DNA from: Lactobacillus sp. PV012
GTDB lineage: Bacteria > Bacillota > Bacilli > Lactobacillales > Lactobacillaceae
Direction: 5' to 3'
NCBI RefSeq assembly: GCF_014522325.1
Contig: NZ_CP041983.1
Location: 1 to 64,000 of the forward strand
Length of the DNA stretch: 64,000 bases
Part shown: positions 26,821-35,241 of the stretch, piece by piece
Numbering within the stretch: the first letter of the stretch is position 1
Layout of the letters: the number at the start of each line of letters is the position of its first letter
The notes under the pieces: generated by a model
What the model was told of the DNA's origin: nothing
Database searches by the model: none
What the model saw: the letters and a program-made list of their open reading frames with translations, nothing else
Program-made: the position numbers and the translations under genes

Positions 26821-28131
26821 ATGAACTTCGTAAAACAATATTTTAAATTGGATAGCCTCGGGACCAATATTCAAACCGAGTTTTTGGCAGGACTCACCAC
26901 TTTCATTAGTATGTCCTATATCCTTTTCGTTAATCCCTCTGTTTTAGGAGCAAGCGGCATGAATACCGGTGCCGTATTTACTGCTACTGCTCTTTCAGCA
27001 GCCTTAGGTACTGCAATCATGGGAATCGTTGCCAATTATCCTATTGGAGAAGCACCAGCTCTGGGAATTAACGCATTTTTTGCTTATACGGTTTGTATTG
27101 GAATGCACGTTTCTTGGCAAACAGCTTTAGCTAGTGTATTTGTCGCTTCCATAATTTTCATTTTAATTACCCTCTTTAAATTACGCGAAAAAATTATCGA
27201 TTCAATTCCAGCTGATTTAAAATTTGCAATTTCTTCAGGTATTGGTCTTTTTATTGCCTTTCTAGGTTTTCAAAATGGTGGCTTAATTGTTGCTAATAAA
27301 TCAACTTTAGTTGGGCTTGGTTCTCTTCATAACCCACTTGTTTGGATTACAATTGTTGGATTATTTATTACAATTATCCTAATGATTTTAGGAGTTCCAG
27401 GAGCAATTTTTATTGGAATGATTGGTGCTTCAATTTTTGGAATATGCACTGGACAAATTTCACTTCCTCACAAATTTATTTCTTTGGCACCAAGCTTAGC
27501 TCCAACTTTTGGCCAAGCAATTTTTCACTTAAAAGATATTAATACTCTACAAATGTGGGTAGTTGTTTTAACCTTCCTATTAGTTACTTTCTTTGATACA
27601 GCCGGAACATTAATTGGGTTAGCGCAACAAGCTGGTTTTATGAAAAATAATAAAATGCCTCGTGTGGGAAAAGCGTTGGCTGCTGATTCTACTGCAATGC
27701 TATTTGGATCAATTTTCGGAACTTCTCCTGTTGGAGCTTACGTTGAATCAAGTGCTGGGATTGCAATTGGCGGTCGTTCTGGTTTAACCGCTGTTTTCGT
27801 TGCCATCTTTTTCTTGATTTCAATGATTTTTAGTCCTCTTCTTAGTGTCTTTACTGTTCAAGTAACTGCTCCCGCATTAATTATTGTCGGTGTATTAATG
27901 GCCCAAAATACTGCTCATATTCATTGGAATAAATTAGAAATTGCTGTTCCTGCATTTTTAATTTTAATCGGAATGCCACTTAGTTATAGTATTTCTGATG
28001 GACTTGCCTGGGGAATGATAACTTATCCAATTTCGATGGTAGCTGCCCGCCGCTATAAAGAAGTCACACCAATGATGTGGGTACTATTTGTAATCTTCAT
28101 CATCTTCTTGTGGGTACTAAATTTTAAATAG
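26821..28131 (+). CDS. NCS2-family (AzgA-like) purine permease 1
   Basis: A 436-residue protein with about 14 membrane segments, of the guanine/hypoxanthine AzgA/PbuG branch of nucleobase:cation symporters. Signature stretches are FVNPSVLGASGMN, GEAPALGINAFFAY, FFDTAGTLIGLA and GAYVESSAGIAIGGRSGLTA. The start is the ATG at 26821, 5 bases after GGAGG; an ATG four codons upstream overlaps that site. A close paralogue lies at 29125. Confidence 0.9.
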   Translation: MNFVKQYFKLDSLGTNIQTEFLAGLTTFISMSYILFVNPSVLGASGMNTGAVFTATALSAALGTAIMGIVANYPIGEAPALGINAFFAYTVCIGMHVSWQTALASVFVASIIFILITLFKLREKIIDSIPADLKFAISSGIGLFIAFLGFQNGGLIVANKSTLVGLGSLHNPLVWITIVGLFITIILMILGVPGAIFIGMIGASIFGICTGQISLPHKFISLAPSLAPTFGQAIFHLKDINTLQMWVVVLTFLLVTFFDTAGTLIGLAQQAGFMKNNKMPRVGKALAADSTAMLFGSIFGTSPVGAYVESSAGIAIGGRSGLTAVFVAIFFLISMIFSPLLSVFTVQVTAPALIIVGVLMAQNTAHIHWNKLEIAVPAFLILIGMPLSYSISDGLAWGMITYPISMVAARRYKEVTPMMWVLFVIFIIFLWVLNFK

Positions 28132-28138
28132 GAAATTT

Positions 28139-28162
28139 ATGAGGATAATTCCTCATTTTTTT
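28139..28162 (+). terminator. Terminator after permease 1
   Basis: The stem ATGAGGA and complement with a 4-base loop is followed by seven T. Confidence 0.75.
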
Positions 28163-28172
28163 CTATAAAAAA

Positions 28173-28201
28173 TTGACAATAAAAATTAAAATAGTTAATA
28201 T
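28173..28201 (+). promoter_or_regulatory. ribB promoter
   Basis: TTGACA and TAATAT are separated by 17 bases. The resulting leader would be about 145 nt long and contains a short ORF. Confidence 0.6.
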
Positions 28202-28230
28202 AATAATTGTAAATTTTATTTTAAGGAGCG

Positions 28231-28266
28231 ATGAGATCCATATTACTTTACTTTATATTTAGCTAA
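28231..28266 (+). CDS. 11-residue leader peptide ORF before ribB
   Basis: ATG at 28231 follows AAGGAG by 2 bases and reads MRSILLYFIFS then stop. It sits in the ribB leader, 87 bases before the gene. The ribosome site is good but spacing is tight. No FMN riboswitch pattern is seen in this leader, so an upstream ORF could matter for control. Confidence 0.3.
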   Translation: MRSILLYFIFS

Positions 28267-28352
28267 ATTTATGGTAATTTCATGCTTTGATACTACATAA
28301 TTTCCCACTTGTTAACAATGTTTCGTTAGTTTAATTAAAGGAGATTTTGTCA

Positions 28353-28979
28353 ATGTCAAAGATGATTAAAGAAAAAATTGAAAATGCACTTGAATGGTTA
28401 AAAAATGGCGGTTTGGTAATCGTAGCTGATGATGAAGATCGCGAAGCAGAAGGAGACATGATTGGTTTAGGTTCCAAGGTGACAGCAGATAATGTTAATT
28501 TCATTATCAAGAATGCTCGTGGCTTGTTATGTGCACCCGTTTCTCCTGCTATTGCGGATAAATTAGATTTATATCCAATGAACCAACATAACACTGACCC
28601 TTACGGAACAGCTTTTACTATTAGTGTTGACTATAAGGACACCACTACTGGTATTTCAGCGGCTGATCGTGCTTTAACTATCCAGAAACTTAGTGATCCT
28701 TCTTCAAAGGCAGAAGATTTCTATAAACCTGGTCATATTTTTCCATTACGTGCAAAGCAACACGGCGTCTTAGACCGAAATGGTCATACTGAAACAGGTT
28801 TAACTCTTGCTCGTTTAGCCGGCGAACCTGAAGTAGCATATATTTGCGAAATGATTAAACCTGATGGTAGCATGGGACGTCGCCCATATCTCAAAGAGTT
28901 TGCCCAAACTCATGAAATGCCATATTTTACTATTGCGGAATTACAAGAGTATGTCCGTGAATTTCATCCTAACATTTAA
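28353..28979 (+). CDS. ribB: 3,4-dihydroxy-2-butanone 4-phosphate synthase (stand-alone RibB)
   Basis: A 208-residue enzyme that turns ribulose 5-phosphate into DHBP and formate, the four-carbon precursor of riboflavin. DDEDREAEGD near residue 24 is the metal and substrate site, and GHTETGLTLARLAG supplies the late catalytic residues. There is no GTP cyclohydrolase II domain and no other rib gene nearby, so it is an orphan in a genus that usually needs riboflavin. The ATG at 28353 is 9 bases after GGAG; a TTG two codons earlier is less likely. Purine permeases flank it. Confidence 0.92.
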   Translation: MSKMIKEKIENALEWLKNGGLVIVADDEDREAEGDMIGLGSKVTADNVNFIIKNARGLLCAPVSPAIADKLDLYPMNQHNTDPYGTAFTISVDYKDTTTGISAADRALTIQKLSDPSSKAEDFYKPGHIFPLRAKQHGVLDRNGHTETGLTLARLAGEPEVAYICEMIKPDGSMGRRPYLKEFAQTHEMPYFTIAELQEYVREFHPNI

Positions 28980-28985
28980 TCAATC

Positions 28986-29020
28986 TGCGTTATACCTAGA
29001 GGGTGTAACGCTTTTTGTTT
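28986..29020 (+). terminator. ribB terminator
   Basis: GCGTTATACC pairs with GGTGTAACGC around a short loop, followed by five T. Confidence 0.75.
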
Positions 29021-29124
29021 GGAAAATTAAAAAAACTTAATTTTTTCTCTTCTCCCATAAAAATTCTGTGCTACACTAGTAACAATTAATCAATTTTATT
29101 AATTTATAATCGGAGGATATTTAA

Positions 29125-30438
29125 ATGCAGACATTAAACAAGGTCTTTCATTTACAAGATGCTCATACCACTGTCAAAAAAGAGTTTATTGCAGCTCTTA
29201 CTACTTTTGTCAGTCTCTCCTACATCTTATTTGTTAACCCTAATATTTTAAGTGCAGCTGGAATTAACAAAGGAGCTGCCTTTACTGTAACTGCTATCGC
29301 AACCGCTATTGGATGTGTTTTGATGGGATTAATTGCAAACTACCCGATTGCTCTAGCACCTACTTTGGGTAGTGCTGCCTTTTTCTCATACAATGTTGTC
29401 ATTGGGATGCATATCAATTGGCAAACTGCCTTAGCTAGTGTCTTAGTAGCTTCAATTTTATTTATTTTAATTACAATTTTTAAACTAAGAGAAAAAGTTG
29501 TTGATGCCATCCCTCAAGACTTAAAATATGCCATTTCTGCTGGGATCGGTTTATTTATTGCCTTTATTGGGTTACAAAATGGTAAATTAATTGTTGATAA
29601 CAAATCTTCTCTTGTTGGATTAGGTTCTTTTAGCAATCCAGCAGTTTGGATTACTTTATTTGGATTAGTACTTACAGTGATCTTATTAGCTGCTAAAGTA
29701 CCGGGGTCCATTTTTATTGGAATGATTGTAACTGCTATTTTTGGAATTTTTATCGGTCAGATTGCTACACCACAAGGTATTATTTCTACTCCGCCTTCAA
29801 TTGCACCAACTTTTGGCCAAGCAGTTTTTCATTTAAGTGATATCAATACCCCACAACTATTTATGGTTGTTTTAACCTTCCTATTAGTTACATTTTTTGA
29901 TACAGCAGGTACTTTAATTGGAATGACCCAACAAGCTGGTTTAGTAGATAAAAATGGTAAAATTCCTCGTATTGGAAAAGCATTCTTATCTGATTCTCTA
30001 GCAATGGTTGAAGGATCTATTTTGGGTACTGCTCCCCTTGGAACTTCAGTAGAATCAAGTGCAGGAATTGCTATGGGTGGTAAAACAGGACTAACTGCTA
30101 TCTTTGTGGGAATTTTATTTTTGATTTCAATGATTTTTAGTCCTTTACTTGCTGTCATCCCTACGACTGTTACCGCTCCCGCCTTAATTATTGTTGGGGT
30201 CTTAATGGCAGGTAATCTAAAAAGAATCGACTGGGATAAGTTTGAAGTTGCCTTCCCTGCTTTCTTAGTTGTGGTTGGAATGCCTCTTACTTACTCTATT
30301 TCTGATGGATTAGCCTTGGGAATGATTGCTTATCCCATTACCATGATTGCTGCAAAGCGTTATAAAGAAATTTCCCCAATGATGTACATCTTATTTGTCT
30401 TATTCATCATCTTTTTCTTAATTACCAACATGGGATAA
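29125..30438 (+). CDS. NCS2-family purine permease 2
   Basis: A 437-residue paralogue of the permease at 26821 with the same topology and conserved stretches (FVNPNILSAAGIN, FFDTAGTLIGMT, VESSAGIAMGGKTGLTA). A notable change is APTLGSAAFFSY where the first copy has APALGINAFFAY, in a segment near the substrate site, so substrate preference may differ. CGGAGG lies about 9 bases before the ATG. It runs into the deformylase-like gene after 15 bases. Confidence 0.9.
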   Translation: MQTLNKVFHLQDAHTTVKKEFIAALTTFVSLSYILFVNPNILSAAGINKGAAFTVTAIATAIGCVLMGLIANYPIALAPTLGSAAFFSYNVVIGMHINWQTALASVLVASILFILITIFKLREKVVDAIPQDLKYAISAGIGLFIAFIGLQNGKLIVDNKSSLVGLGSFSNPAVWITLFGLVLTVILLAAKVPGSIFIGMIVTAIFGIFIGQIATPQGIISTPPSIAPTFGQAVFHLSDINTPQLFMVVLTFLLVTFFDTAGTLIGMTQQAGLVDKNGKIPRIGKAFLSDSLAMVEGSILGTAPLGTSVESSAGIAMGGKTGLTAIFVGILFLISMIFSPLLAVIPTTVTAPALIIVGVLMAGNLKRIDWDKFEVAFPAFLVVVGMPLTYSISDGLALGMIAYPITMIAAKRYKEISPMMYILFVLFIIFFLITNMG

Positions 30439-30453
30439 CGAAAGGGGGACTTC

Positions 30454-30867
30454 ATGAGTAAAAAATCAATTGTTAAAGATGTGATGTTTTTATCACAAAA
30501 AAGTACTCCTGCCACAACTGCGGACATCCAAGTGGCTCAAGATTTAACCGATACTTTGATTGCTAACAAAGAACGTGCAGTTGGACTAGCAGCTAATATG
30601 ATTGGCGTGCAAAAGAATATTATTGCTTTTTTCGCTGGGCCACTTCCAATGGTGATGTTTAATCCAAGAATTATTAATAAATCAGGAGAATATCATACGC
30701 AAGAGGGATGCCTTTCACTAAGTGGGCAGCGACCAACAACACGTTACCGGGAAATAACTGTTGAATTTCAAAATCATAATTTCGAAAAGACAACTCAATC
30801 ATTTACAGGATTTGTTGCAGAAGTGATTCAACATGAAATTGATCATACTAAGGGAATTATTATTTAA
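30454..30867 (+). CDS. Peptide deformylase-like protein
   Basis: A 137-residue protein of the peptide deformylase family. Metal ligands are intact: EGCLS (Cys) and QHEIDH (both His, catalytic Glu). Motif I, normally GLAAPQ, reads GLAANM, so the oxyanion-stabilising Gln is replaced by Met. The protein is shorter than housekeeping deformylases (about 185 residues). It may act on another substrate or have low activity. Ribosome site AAAGGGGG. Likely the second gene of the permease 2 transcript. Confidence 0.8.
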   Translation: MSKKSIVKDVMFLSQKSTPATTADIQVAQDLTDTLIANKERAVGLAANMIGVQKNIIAFFAGPLPMVMFNPRIINKSGEYHTQEGCLSLSGQRPTTRYREITVEFQNHNFEKTTQSFTGFVAEVIQHEIDHTKGIII

Positions 30868-30893
30868 AGGTAGTTGAATAACTGCCTTTTTTT
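30866..30893 (+). terminator. Terminator after the deformylase-like gene
   Basis: AAGGTAGTT pairs with AACTGCCTT (one wobble) around GAAT, then seven T. Confidence 0.7.
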
Positions 30894-30900
30894 GAAGACC

Positions 30901-30930
30901 GATTTTTTGATTTTTTGATTTTTTTGATTT
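30901..30930. repeat. Short GATTTTTT tandem repeat
   Basis: Three and a half copies of the 8-base unit GATTTTTT lie in the upstream region of the secreted-protein pseudogene. Replication slippage here could change promoter spacing. Confidence 0.6.
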
Positions 30931-30967
30931 ATATTTACTTTGAATATTTAATTAAAGGAGTAAAATT

Positions 30968-31628
30968 ATGAAAAGAAAAAGCATACTAAACACTATTATC
31001 GCACTATCTCTTTTAGGAAGTACAGAGTACCTCGGCTTATTTAATACTACCCAAGTTCATGCAGCTACAACCTCTACCAAGACTGCAACTTCTTCTATTA
31101 ATTCACTTAATACTTTTACAATTCAAAACATTGATCCCTATATAAAAGTAGTTAACAATCAATACGTTCTTCAGTTACCCTCAACTGCCTCATTTTCTTC
31201 CAATGTTGTAAAAGCAGTTCAATCACAACTTCTCCTTACTAATACTACTATTAAAAAAAATCATAGTATGATCGATCCAACAACTAAAGAAATTGTTTCT
31301 AATACTGATGCTCCATTTTTTTCTTTAGCTCGTAGAAGATGTTGGGGCCATGTATACTGGTTTTGAATCTAATGCTGCTGTCTACCAAGAAGCTCATTAC
31401 TTAGAAATATCTGGTACAGCAGTTGAATATATTGGCATGCTCTCAGTAGCTGTACCTGGTATTGGAGATGTATCTGGTGCACTATTAGGTGCTTGGGGTA
31501 AAGTGCTCTCTGATCATAATCATAATGTTGCTGAAGCGCTATTAAGATATAATCGTCGCCATAAGCACAGTTATATCTATATGGATTATAATTTTAATGG
31601 TAATTATTCTTTCCATACCTTTAAATAG
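30968..31628 (+). pseudogene. Frameshifted secreted protein, bacteriocin-like
   Basis: The first frame (30968-31366) starts behind AAAGGAG with a signal peptide ending near VHA (residue 32) and stops at TGG TTT TGA. The second (31350-31628) continues in the +1 frame without a ribosome site and carries a Gly/Ala-rich hydrophobic helix region (SVAVPGIGDVSGALLGAWG) and a basic tail. Adding one base near 31357 joins them into about 219 residues. The small membrane protein next to it and the island context suggest an exported bacteriocin-like product. I do not recognise the family. Confidence 0.6.
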
Positions 31629-31656
31629 TTCCATATGGAGGAGGGATTATTTACTT

Positions 31657-31896
31657 ATGTTATATTATCTATTAATTCTTATTTTAGCTTTTATAAGCCA
31701 AAATTTGTCTCCCAGGCTATATCAAAAAATTGGACTCTGGTATCTTATTATTTATATTCCAATTTTATTCATTGCAGTTGGTTATATTTACTATGAAAAT
31801 CAAAGCACTTTTTCCTTAGTCTTAGCAATTATCACCTTTATTCTAGGTGTCATTCTGAATATTTGGGGAATCAAAAAAGTAGCCAAAAATGACTAA
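31657..31896 (+). CDS. Small membrane protein, possible immunity protein
   Basis: A 79-residue protein with three predicted membrane segments and a basic C-terminus. The ATG at 31657 lies 12 bases after GGAGGAGG. It follows the secreted-protein gene by 28 bases, the usual place of an immunity gene. The immunity role is inferred from size, topology and position only. Confidence 0.6.
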   Translation: MLYYLLILILAFISQNLSPRLYQKIGLWYLIIYIPILFIAVGYIYYENQSTFSLVLAIITFILGVILNIWGIKKVAKND

Positions 31897-31917
31897 CTTT
31901 AGCGTCAAATCCGGTCA

Positions 31918-31988
31918 TTTTACCACATATTCTTAAAAATCGACCACTTAGGAAAAGTTTTATAACTATTTCAATTTTCCTTTATAAT
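31918..31988 (+). promoter_or_regulatory. P1: regulator-type promoter with 21-bp-period boxes
   Basis: TTTTACCACATA (31918) and ATCGACCACTTA (31939) are related boxes exactly 21 bases apart. TATAAT lies at 31983-31988 with no recognisable -35. This is the layout of promoters activated by LytTR response regulators, such as the one encoded at 33485. Confidence 0.5.
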
Positions 31989-31993
31989 AAGAT

Positions 31994-32078
31994 TTCGTTA
32001 AACACAAACCAACCATTTGGAGCCTCATAATCACCAAATGGTAAAAGACCTCTCTTTACTGTTAGAAAGGTCTTTTTT
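31994..32078 (+). ncRNA. Leader RNA 1 with terminator
   Basis: Downstream of P1 a hairpin (CCATTTGG with CCAAATGG) is followed by a terminator (AAAGACCT with AGGTCTTT, then T-run, ending about 32078). The transcript would be about 85 nt and stop 50 bases before the peptide-kinase-regulator operon. It could be an attenuator or a separate small RNA. Confidence 0.45.
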
Positions 32079-32128
32079 GGTATTTCTATGTATGTTACAC
32101 TAAAAAATATAATTTTTTGGAGGTTTCA

Positions 32129-32221
32129 ATGATGAATATTTTTGAATTATTATTTTTTAATCCGTTTGTTTCTTTTTTTACTAATCGTGGCAAGAAAAGT
32201 AGTCACTTATTCAAATGGTAG
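32129..32221 (+). CDS. 30-residue peptide ORF, candidate signal peptide
   Basis: It starts ATGATG behind TGGAGG and encodes a peptide with hydrophobic N-terminal half (FELLFFNPFVSFF) and basic tail (TNRGKKSSHLFKW). Its stop overlaps the kinase start as ATGGTAG, so translation is coupled. The position matches the inducing-peptide gene of three-component systems, yet it has no double-Gly leader and no Cys for a thiolactone. Function is inferred from context alone. Confidence 0.5.
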   Translation: MMNIFELLFFNPFVSFFTNRGKKSSHLFKW

Positions 32222-33471
32222 AACTAACACCTAATTGGCTGGAAATAGGATTATACGAATTATTTGCTTTATTATTTGACTACATAATTTTCTATGCCTT
32301 AAACAATAAAAGAAAATTTTATCTTTCAGATATTATTTTCTTTTTTATTACTTTTCCCATTTTATTTATCTTACAAGATTTCGGAATGCCTATCACTCTG
32401 ATTGTAACAATCCTTGAAATTTTTAGTTTCTGGCTTTTTTACCAAAAAAAATTTGGTTCTTTACAAACTCTAACTACAGTTGTATTAACCAATTTTCTTT
32501 CGCTAGCAGTCGATTCAACTTTAGGCGAACTAAAAGATTATAAAATCTTTTCCTTCCCCTACTTTTCAGTACTTTTTTATCTTCTAGTAATTTTTATACT
32601 AGCTTGGGTAACATACCACTTTAAATTCACCAAATTTCTCACTAAAAATAATGACTATTATTTACTTTCTTTAATTATTTTTTCTTTTGTTACTTTGCTT
32701 CTAGTAGAAAATTTTTCTAAATCTACTGTTTTAATTTTTATTCTTTTTCAATTTATCTTTTTAATATTTTTACTGCGCTACTATCAAAAAAAGGAGGCAG
32801 CTCAACAATTAGCAAGAGAAAACAAAAACTTAGATATTTACTTACAAACACTTCAGATAGAACAAGACAAGCTCCATGCCTTTAAACATGATTATCAAGA
32901 TCTTCTCAAAAGTCTAACTCATAATGTAAATTCCAAGCAGCTTAAAGAAATATTGCCTAAATTAGACGTTTATTCAACTAAACAAATTTCTACAAATGAA
33001 TTAAATATTTCTGAATTAAATAATATTTCAAATCCTTATCTAAAAAGTTTAATGATAGAGAAATTTAATCAAATTTATGAATACAAAATTCCCTATACTT
33101 TTGAATGTACTATGCCAACAAAAATTCCTTCCTCAATAAACATATTTGATTTAATTAGAATAATTGGTATTGGTTACAATAATGCAATTGAGGAAAGCTT
33201 AAAACTTCAACAGCTAAATAAAATTCCTGAAATTAGAACTATGATTCATCAACCTAATTCTGAAGAACTAGAAATTACCATTAAAAATAGAACTTCTCCT
33301 CAAAATAAAACTGACAATCTTACTCAACGCAGAGTTACAACTAAAGCTGGTCATTCAGGCTTAGGATTAGCAAATGTTGTAGAAATCATTACACACTATG
33401 ATAGTCTTTCCTTTTATCATAGTCAGAAAAATGGTTGGTTTACTTTTACACTTACAATTTTTAATAAATAG
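32215..33471 (+). CDS. AgrC-like (HPK10) sensor histidine kinase
   Basis: A 418-residue kinase with six or seven N-terminal membrane segments (to about residue 188), a coiled coil, the phospho-acceptor His225 in FKHDYQDLL, the N box NNAIEE and GLGLANV of the GHKL ATPase. This is the architecture of kinases sensing extracellular peptides (AgrC, PlnB). It pairs with the LytTR regulator 13 bases downstream. The start overlaps the preceding peptide ORF. Confidence 0.88.
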   Translation: MVELTPNWLEIGLYELFALLFDYIIFYALNNKRKFYLSDIIFFFITFPILFILQDFGMPITLIVTILEIFSFWLFYQKKFGSLQTLTTVVLTNFLSLAVDSTLGELKDYKIFSFPYFSVLFYLLVIFILAWVTYHFKFTKFLTKNNDYYLLSLIIFSFVTLLLVENFSKSTVLIFILFQFIFLIFLLRYYQKKEAAQQLARENKNLDIYLQTLQIEQDKLHAFKHDYQDLLKSLTHNVNSKQLKEILPKLDVYSTKQISTNELNISELNNISNPYLKSLMIEKFNQIYEYKIPYTFECTMPTKIPSSINIFDLIRIIGIGYNNAIEESLKLQQLNKIPEIRTMIHQPNSEELEITIKNRTSPQNKTDNLTQRRVTTKAGHSGLGLANVVEIITHYDSLSFYHSQKNGWFTFTLTIFNK

Positions 33472-33484
33472 GAGGAAAAAACAA

Positions 33485-34240
33485 ATGATCCAATTTAATG
33501 TCTTTATTTGTGATGATAATCCTGCTTATCTTCAAGAAGTAACTGTTGCTGTTAAACAATCTACAATTATCTTATCTGATGAACAACGTACCTTTGACAT
33601 TTTAAAGACTACAACCAATTATTCTGAACTGCTAAATTATATTTCTACACATAAAACCCAAAATAATATCTACTTTCTTGATATTGAACTTCAACAAGAA
33701 AAAAATGGTCTAGATTTAGCTGAGCAAATTCATCATCTTGATCCTAAAGGACAAATAATTTTTGTGACTTCCTATCAAAAGTTTGCCTTTTTAACCTATC
33801 AGCGTCGAATTGATGTATTAGATTATATCCTAAAGACTCTACCAAAAGTGGAGTTTCAACAACGTATTACTGATACTTTAACCCAAGCCATCGATAATCT
33901 TCTTAAATTTTCACAAGATAAAAAAGAGATTTTTACTTATAAAATTGGTAGTCACATCTATCAAATTAGCCTTGATAGTATCTATTATATTTCTACTATT
34001 AAAAATTCCCATAGCTTAGCTTTAATTACAAAAGAAGGCTCGTCTTACTTTAGAGAAAGTATAAAAAATATTACTAAGCAATATCCTACTTTAATTAAAG
34101 TTTCTCAATCATACCTCATCAATTATAAAAATATTTCTGATATAAATTTAAAAGATAGAATTATCATTTTTACAAACAATGATTCTATTCCTTATTCTCT
34201 TCGATACCAAAAAGTTATAAAAAAGCTCAAAAATAACTAA
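33485..34240 (+). CDS. LytTR-family response regulator (AgrA/PlnC-like)
   Basis: A 251-residue regulator. The receiver domain has DD near residue 10, phosphorylation site Asp66 (YFLDIEL) and the VTSYQKFAF segment; residues 150-251 form a LytTR DNA-binding domain. Such regulators bind direct repeats with a 21-bp period, which are present at P1, P2 and P3 in this island. The ATG at 33485 is 10 bases after AGGAGG; an extended in-frame ORF upstream overlaps the kinase and is not used. Confidence 0.88.
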   Translation: MIQFNVFICDDNPAYLQEVTVAVKQSTIILSDEQRTFDILKTTTNYSELLNYISTHKTQNNIYFLDIELQQEKNGLDLAEQIHHLDPKGQIIFVTSYQKFAFLTYQRRIDVLDYILKTLPKVEFQQRITDTLTQAIDNLLKFSQDKKEIFTYKIGSHIYQISLDSIYYISTIKNSHSLALITKEGSSYFRESIKNITKQYPTLIKVSQSYLINYKNISDINLKDRIIIFTNNDSIPYSLRYQKVIKKLKNN

Positions 34241-34251
34241 TTTCTACCCAA

Positions 34252-34323
34252 AACTTAACAAATATGCCAAAAAAACTGCAATTTACGCCAATTTTGTTTT
34301 TATAGATTTTTTTCAGATATATT
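34252..34323 (+). promoter_or_regulatory. P2: promoter of the ABC operon with 21-bp direct repeats
   Basis: GCCA cores at 34266 and 34287 are 21 bases apart within a segment closely similar to P3. The second core is 31 bases before TATATT (34318), exactly as at P3. The -35 (TGTTTT) is poor, consistent with activation. Confidence 0.6.
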
Positions 34324-34389
34324 TTTAAACGAAATATTTATTTGAAAGGAATTTATTTCCTTCTTTATTACTCTAAAGGATTAACAACA

Positions 34390-35241
34390 ATGCTCAAAAA
34401 TACTAAAAGAATTTTAGCCCTTCTTTTTTCTATTTATTTTATTACCCTTAATTTTTACCTATTTACTTACTGGCAAGAAGAACATTCTTTATTAGTTCAA
34501 ATTAGAAAACTAAATAGAACTGATCCTTTTCAAGGATTGAATTCATTTGTACACATCCAACTTTCCCAAGATCCTCCTTTTACTACACCCGGCCTTATCT
34601 ATACTATTGTAAGTTTCATAATTATCCCACTTTTTGGCTCACTCTTTTATATTTATCAAAAAGACAACGCTACATTTAATTTTTTGCCCCAAAGAATATC
34701 CTATCCAAAATACTTAAAGAAAGGGTTTCTTTCTTCATTTCTAGGTGGATTTTTACTTTCCCTTTTTACTAGTATTTATGAAATTATTTTTGTTAAATTT
34801 ACTCTTTCAGGAATTAACTATTCTGTTAATGGTTATTTTAAAGAAGTTGGTATCCCTTCTTTTTCAAATAATACATTAATCGAAGTAGTTTCTATTATCG
34901 TTTTAAATGCGTTAGGTTGGGGAATTTATTCAATGTTTATTTTTGCTCTGAACTTATATATTCCAAAGATAATTTTTTCTATTCCTAGTGGATTTCTCTT
35001 TTTCTTAATTATTACCTTATTAATTTCAACTTTCGGAAATCGGAACTCTCTAGTTATGGTTATTAGCGGTACTCTCTTTCCAGAAGCATTGGTATCCCCT
35101 GGTTTTACCACCTTTTATGGTTTAGCATACCCAATAAATTATTATCTTCAATTCATCCTTTCGGCTGTATTTTATATTTGTTTAGCTCTTGTTCTAGCTG
35201 TTATCTGGAAAAAACGGAGACTTAAATATGGCAAAAATTAA
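34390..35241 (+). CDS. ABC-type membrane protein 1
   Basis: A 283-residue polytopic protein with about six membrane segments and a basic C-terminus, unrecognised at family level but placed first in an operon with an ABC ATPase and two further membrane proteins. The ATG at 34390 is 9 bases after AAAGGA; an upstream in-frame TTG gives an extension I do not favour. Overlaps the next gene by 14 bases. Confidence 0.65.
   Translation: MLKNTKRILALLFSIYFITLNFYLFTYWQEEHSLLVQIRKLNRTDPFQGLNSFVHIQLSQDPPFTTPGLIYTIVSFIIIPLFGSLFYIYQKDNATFNFLPQRISYPKYLKKGFLSSFLGGFLLSLFTSIYEIIFVKFTLSGINYSVNGYFKEVGIPSFSNNTLIEVVSIIVLNALGWGIYSMFIFALNLYIPKIIFSIPSGFLFFLIITLLISTFGNRNSLVMVISGTLFPEALVSPGFTTFYGLAYPINYYLQFILSAVFYICLALVLAVIWKKRRLKYGKN

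Noticed and set aside
28202..28352. FMN riboswitch before ribB
   Set aside because: The conserved RFN-element stretches are not found in the leader.
30901..30930. GATTTTTT repeats as a CRISPR-like array
   Set aside because: The unit is 8 bases with no spacers; a simple tandem repeat.
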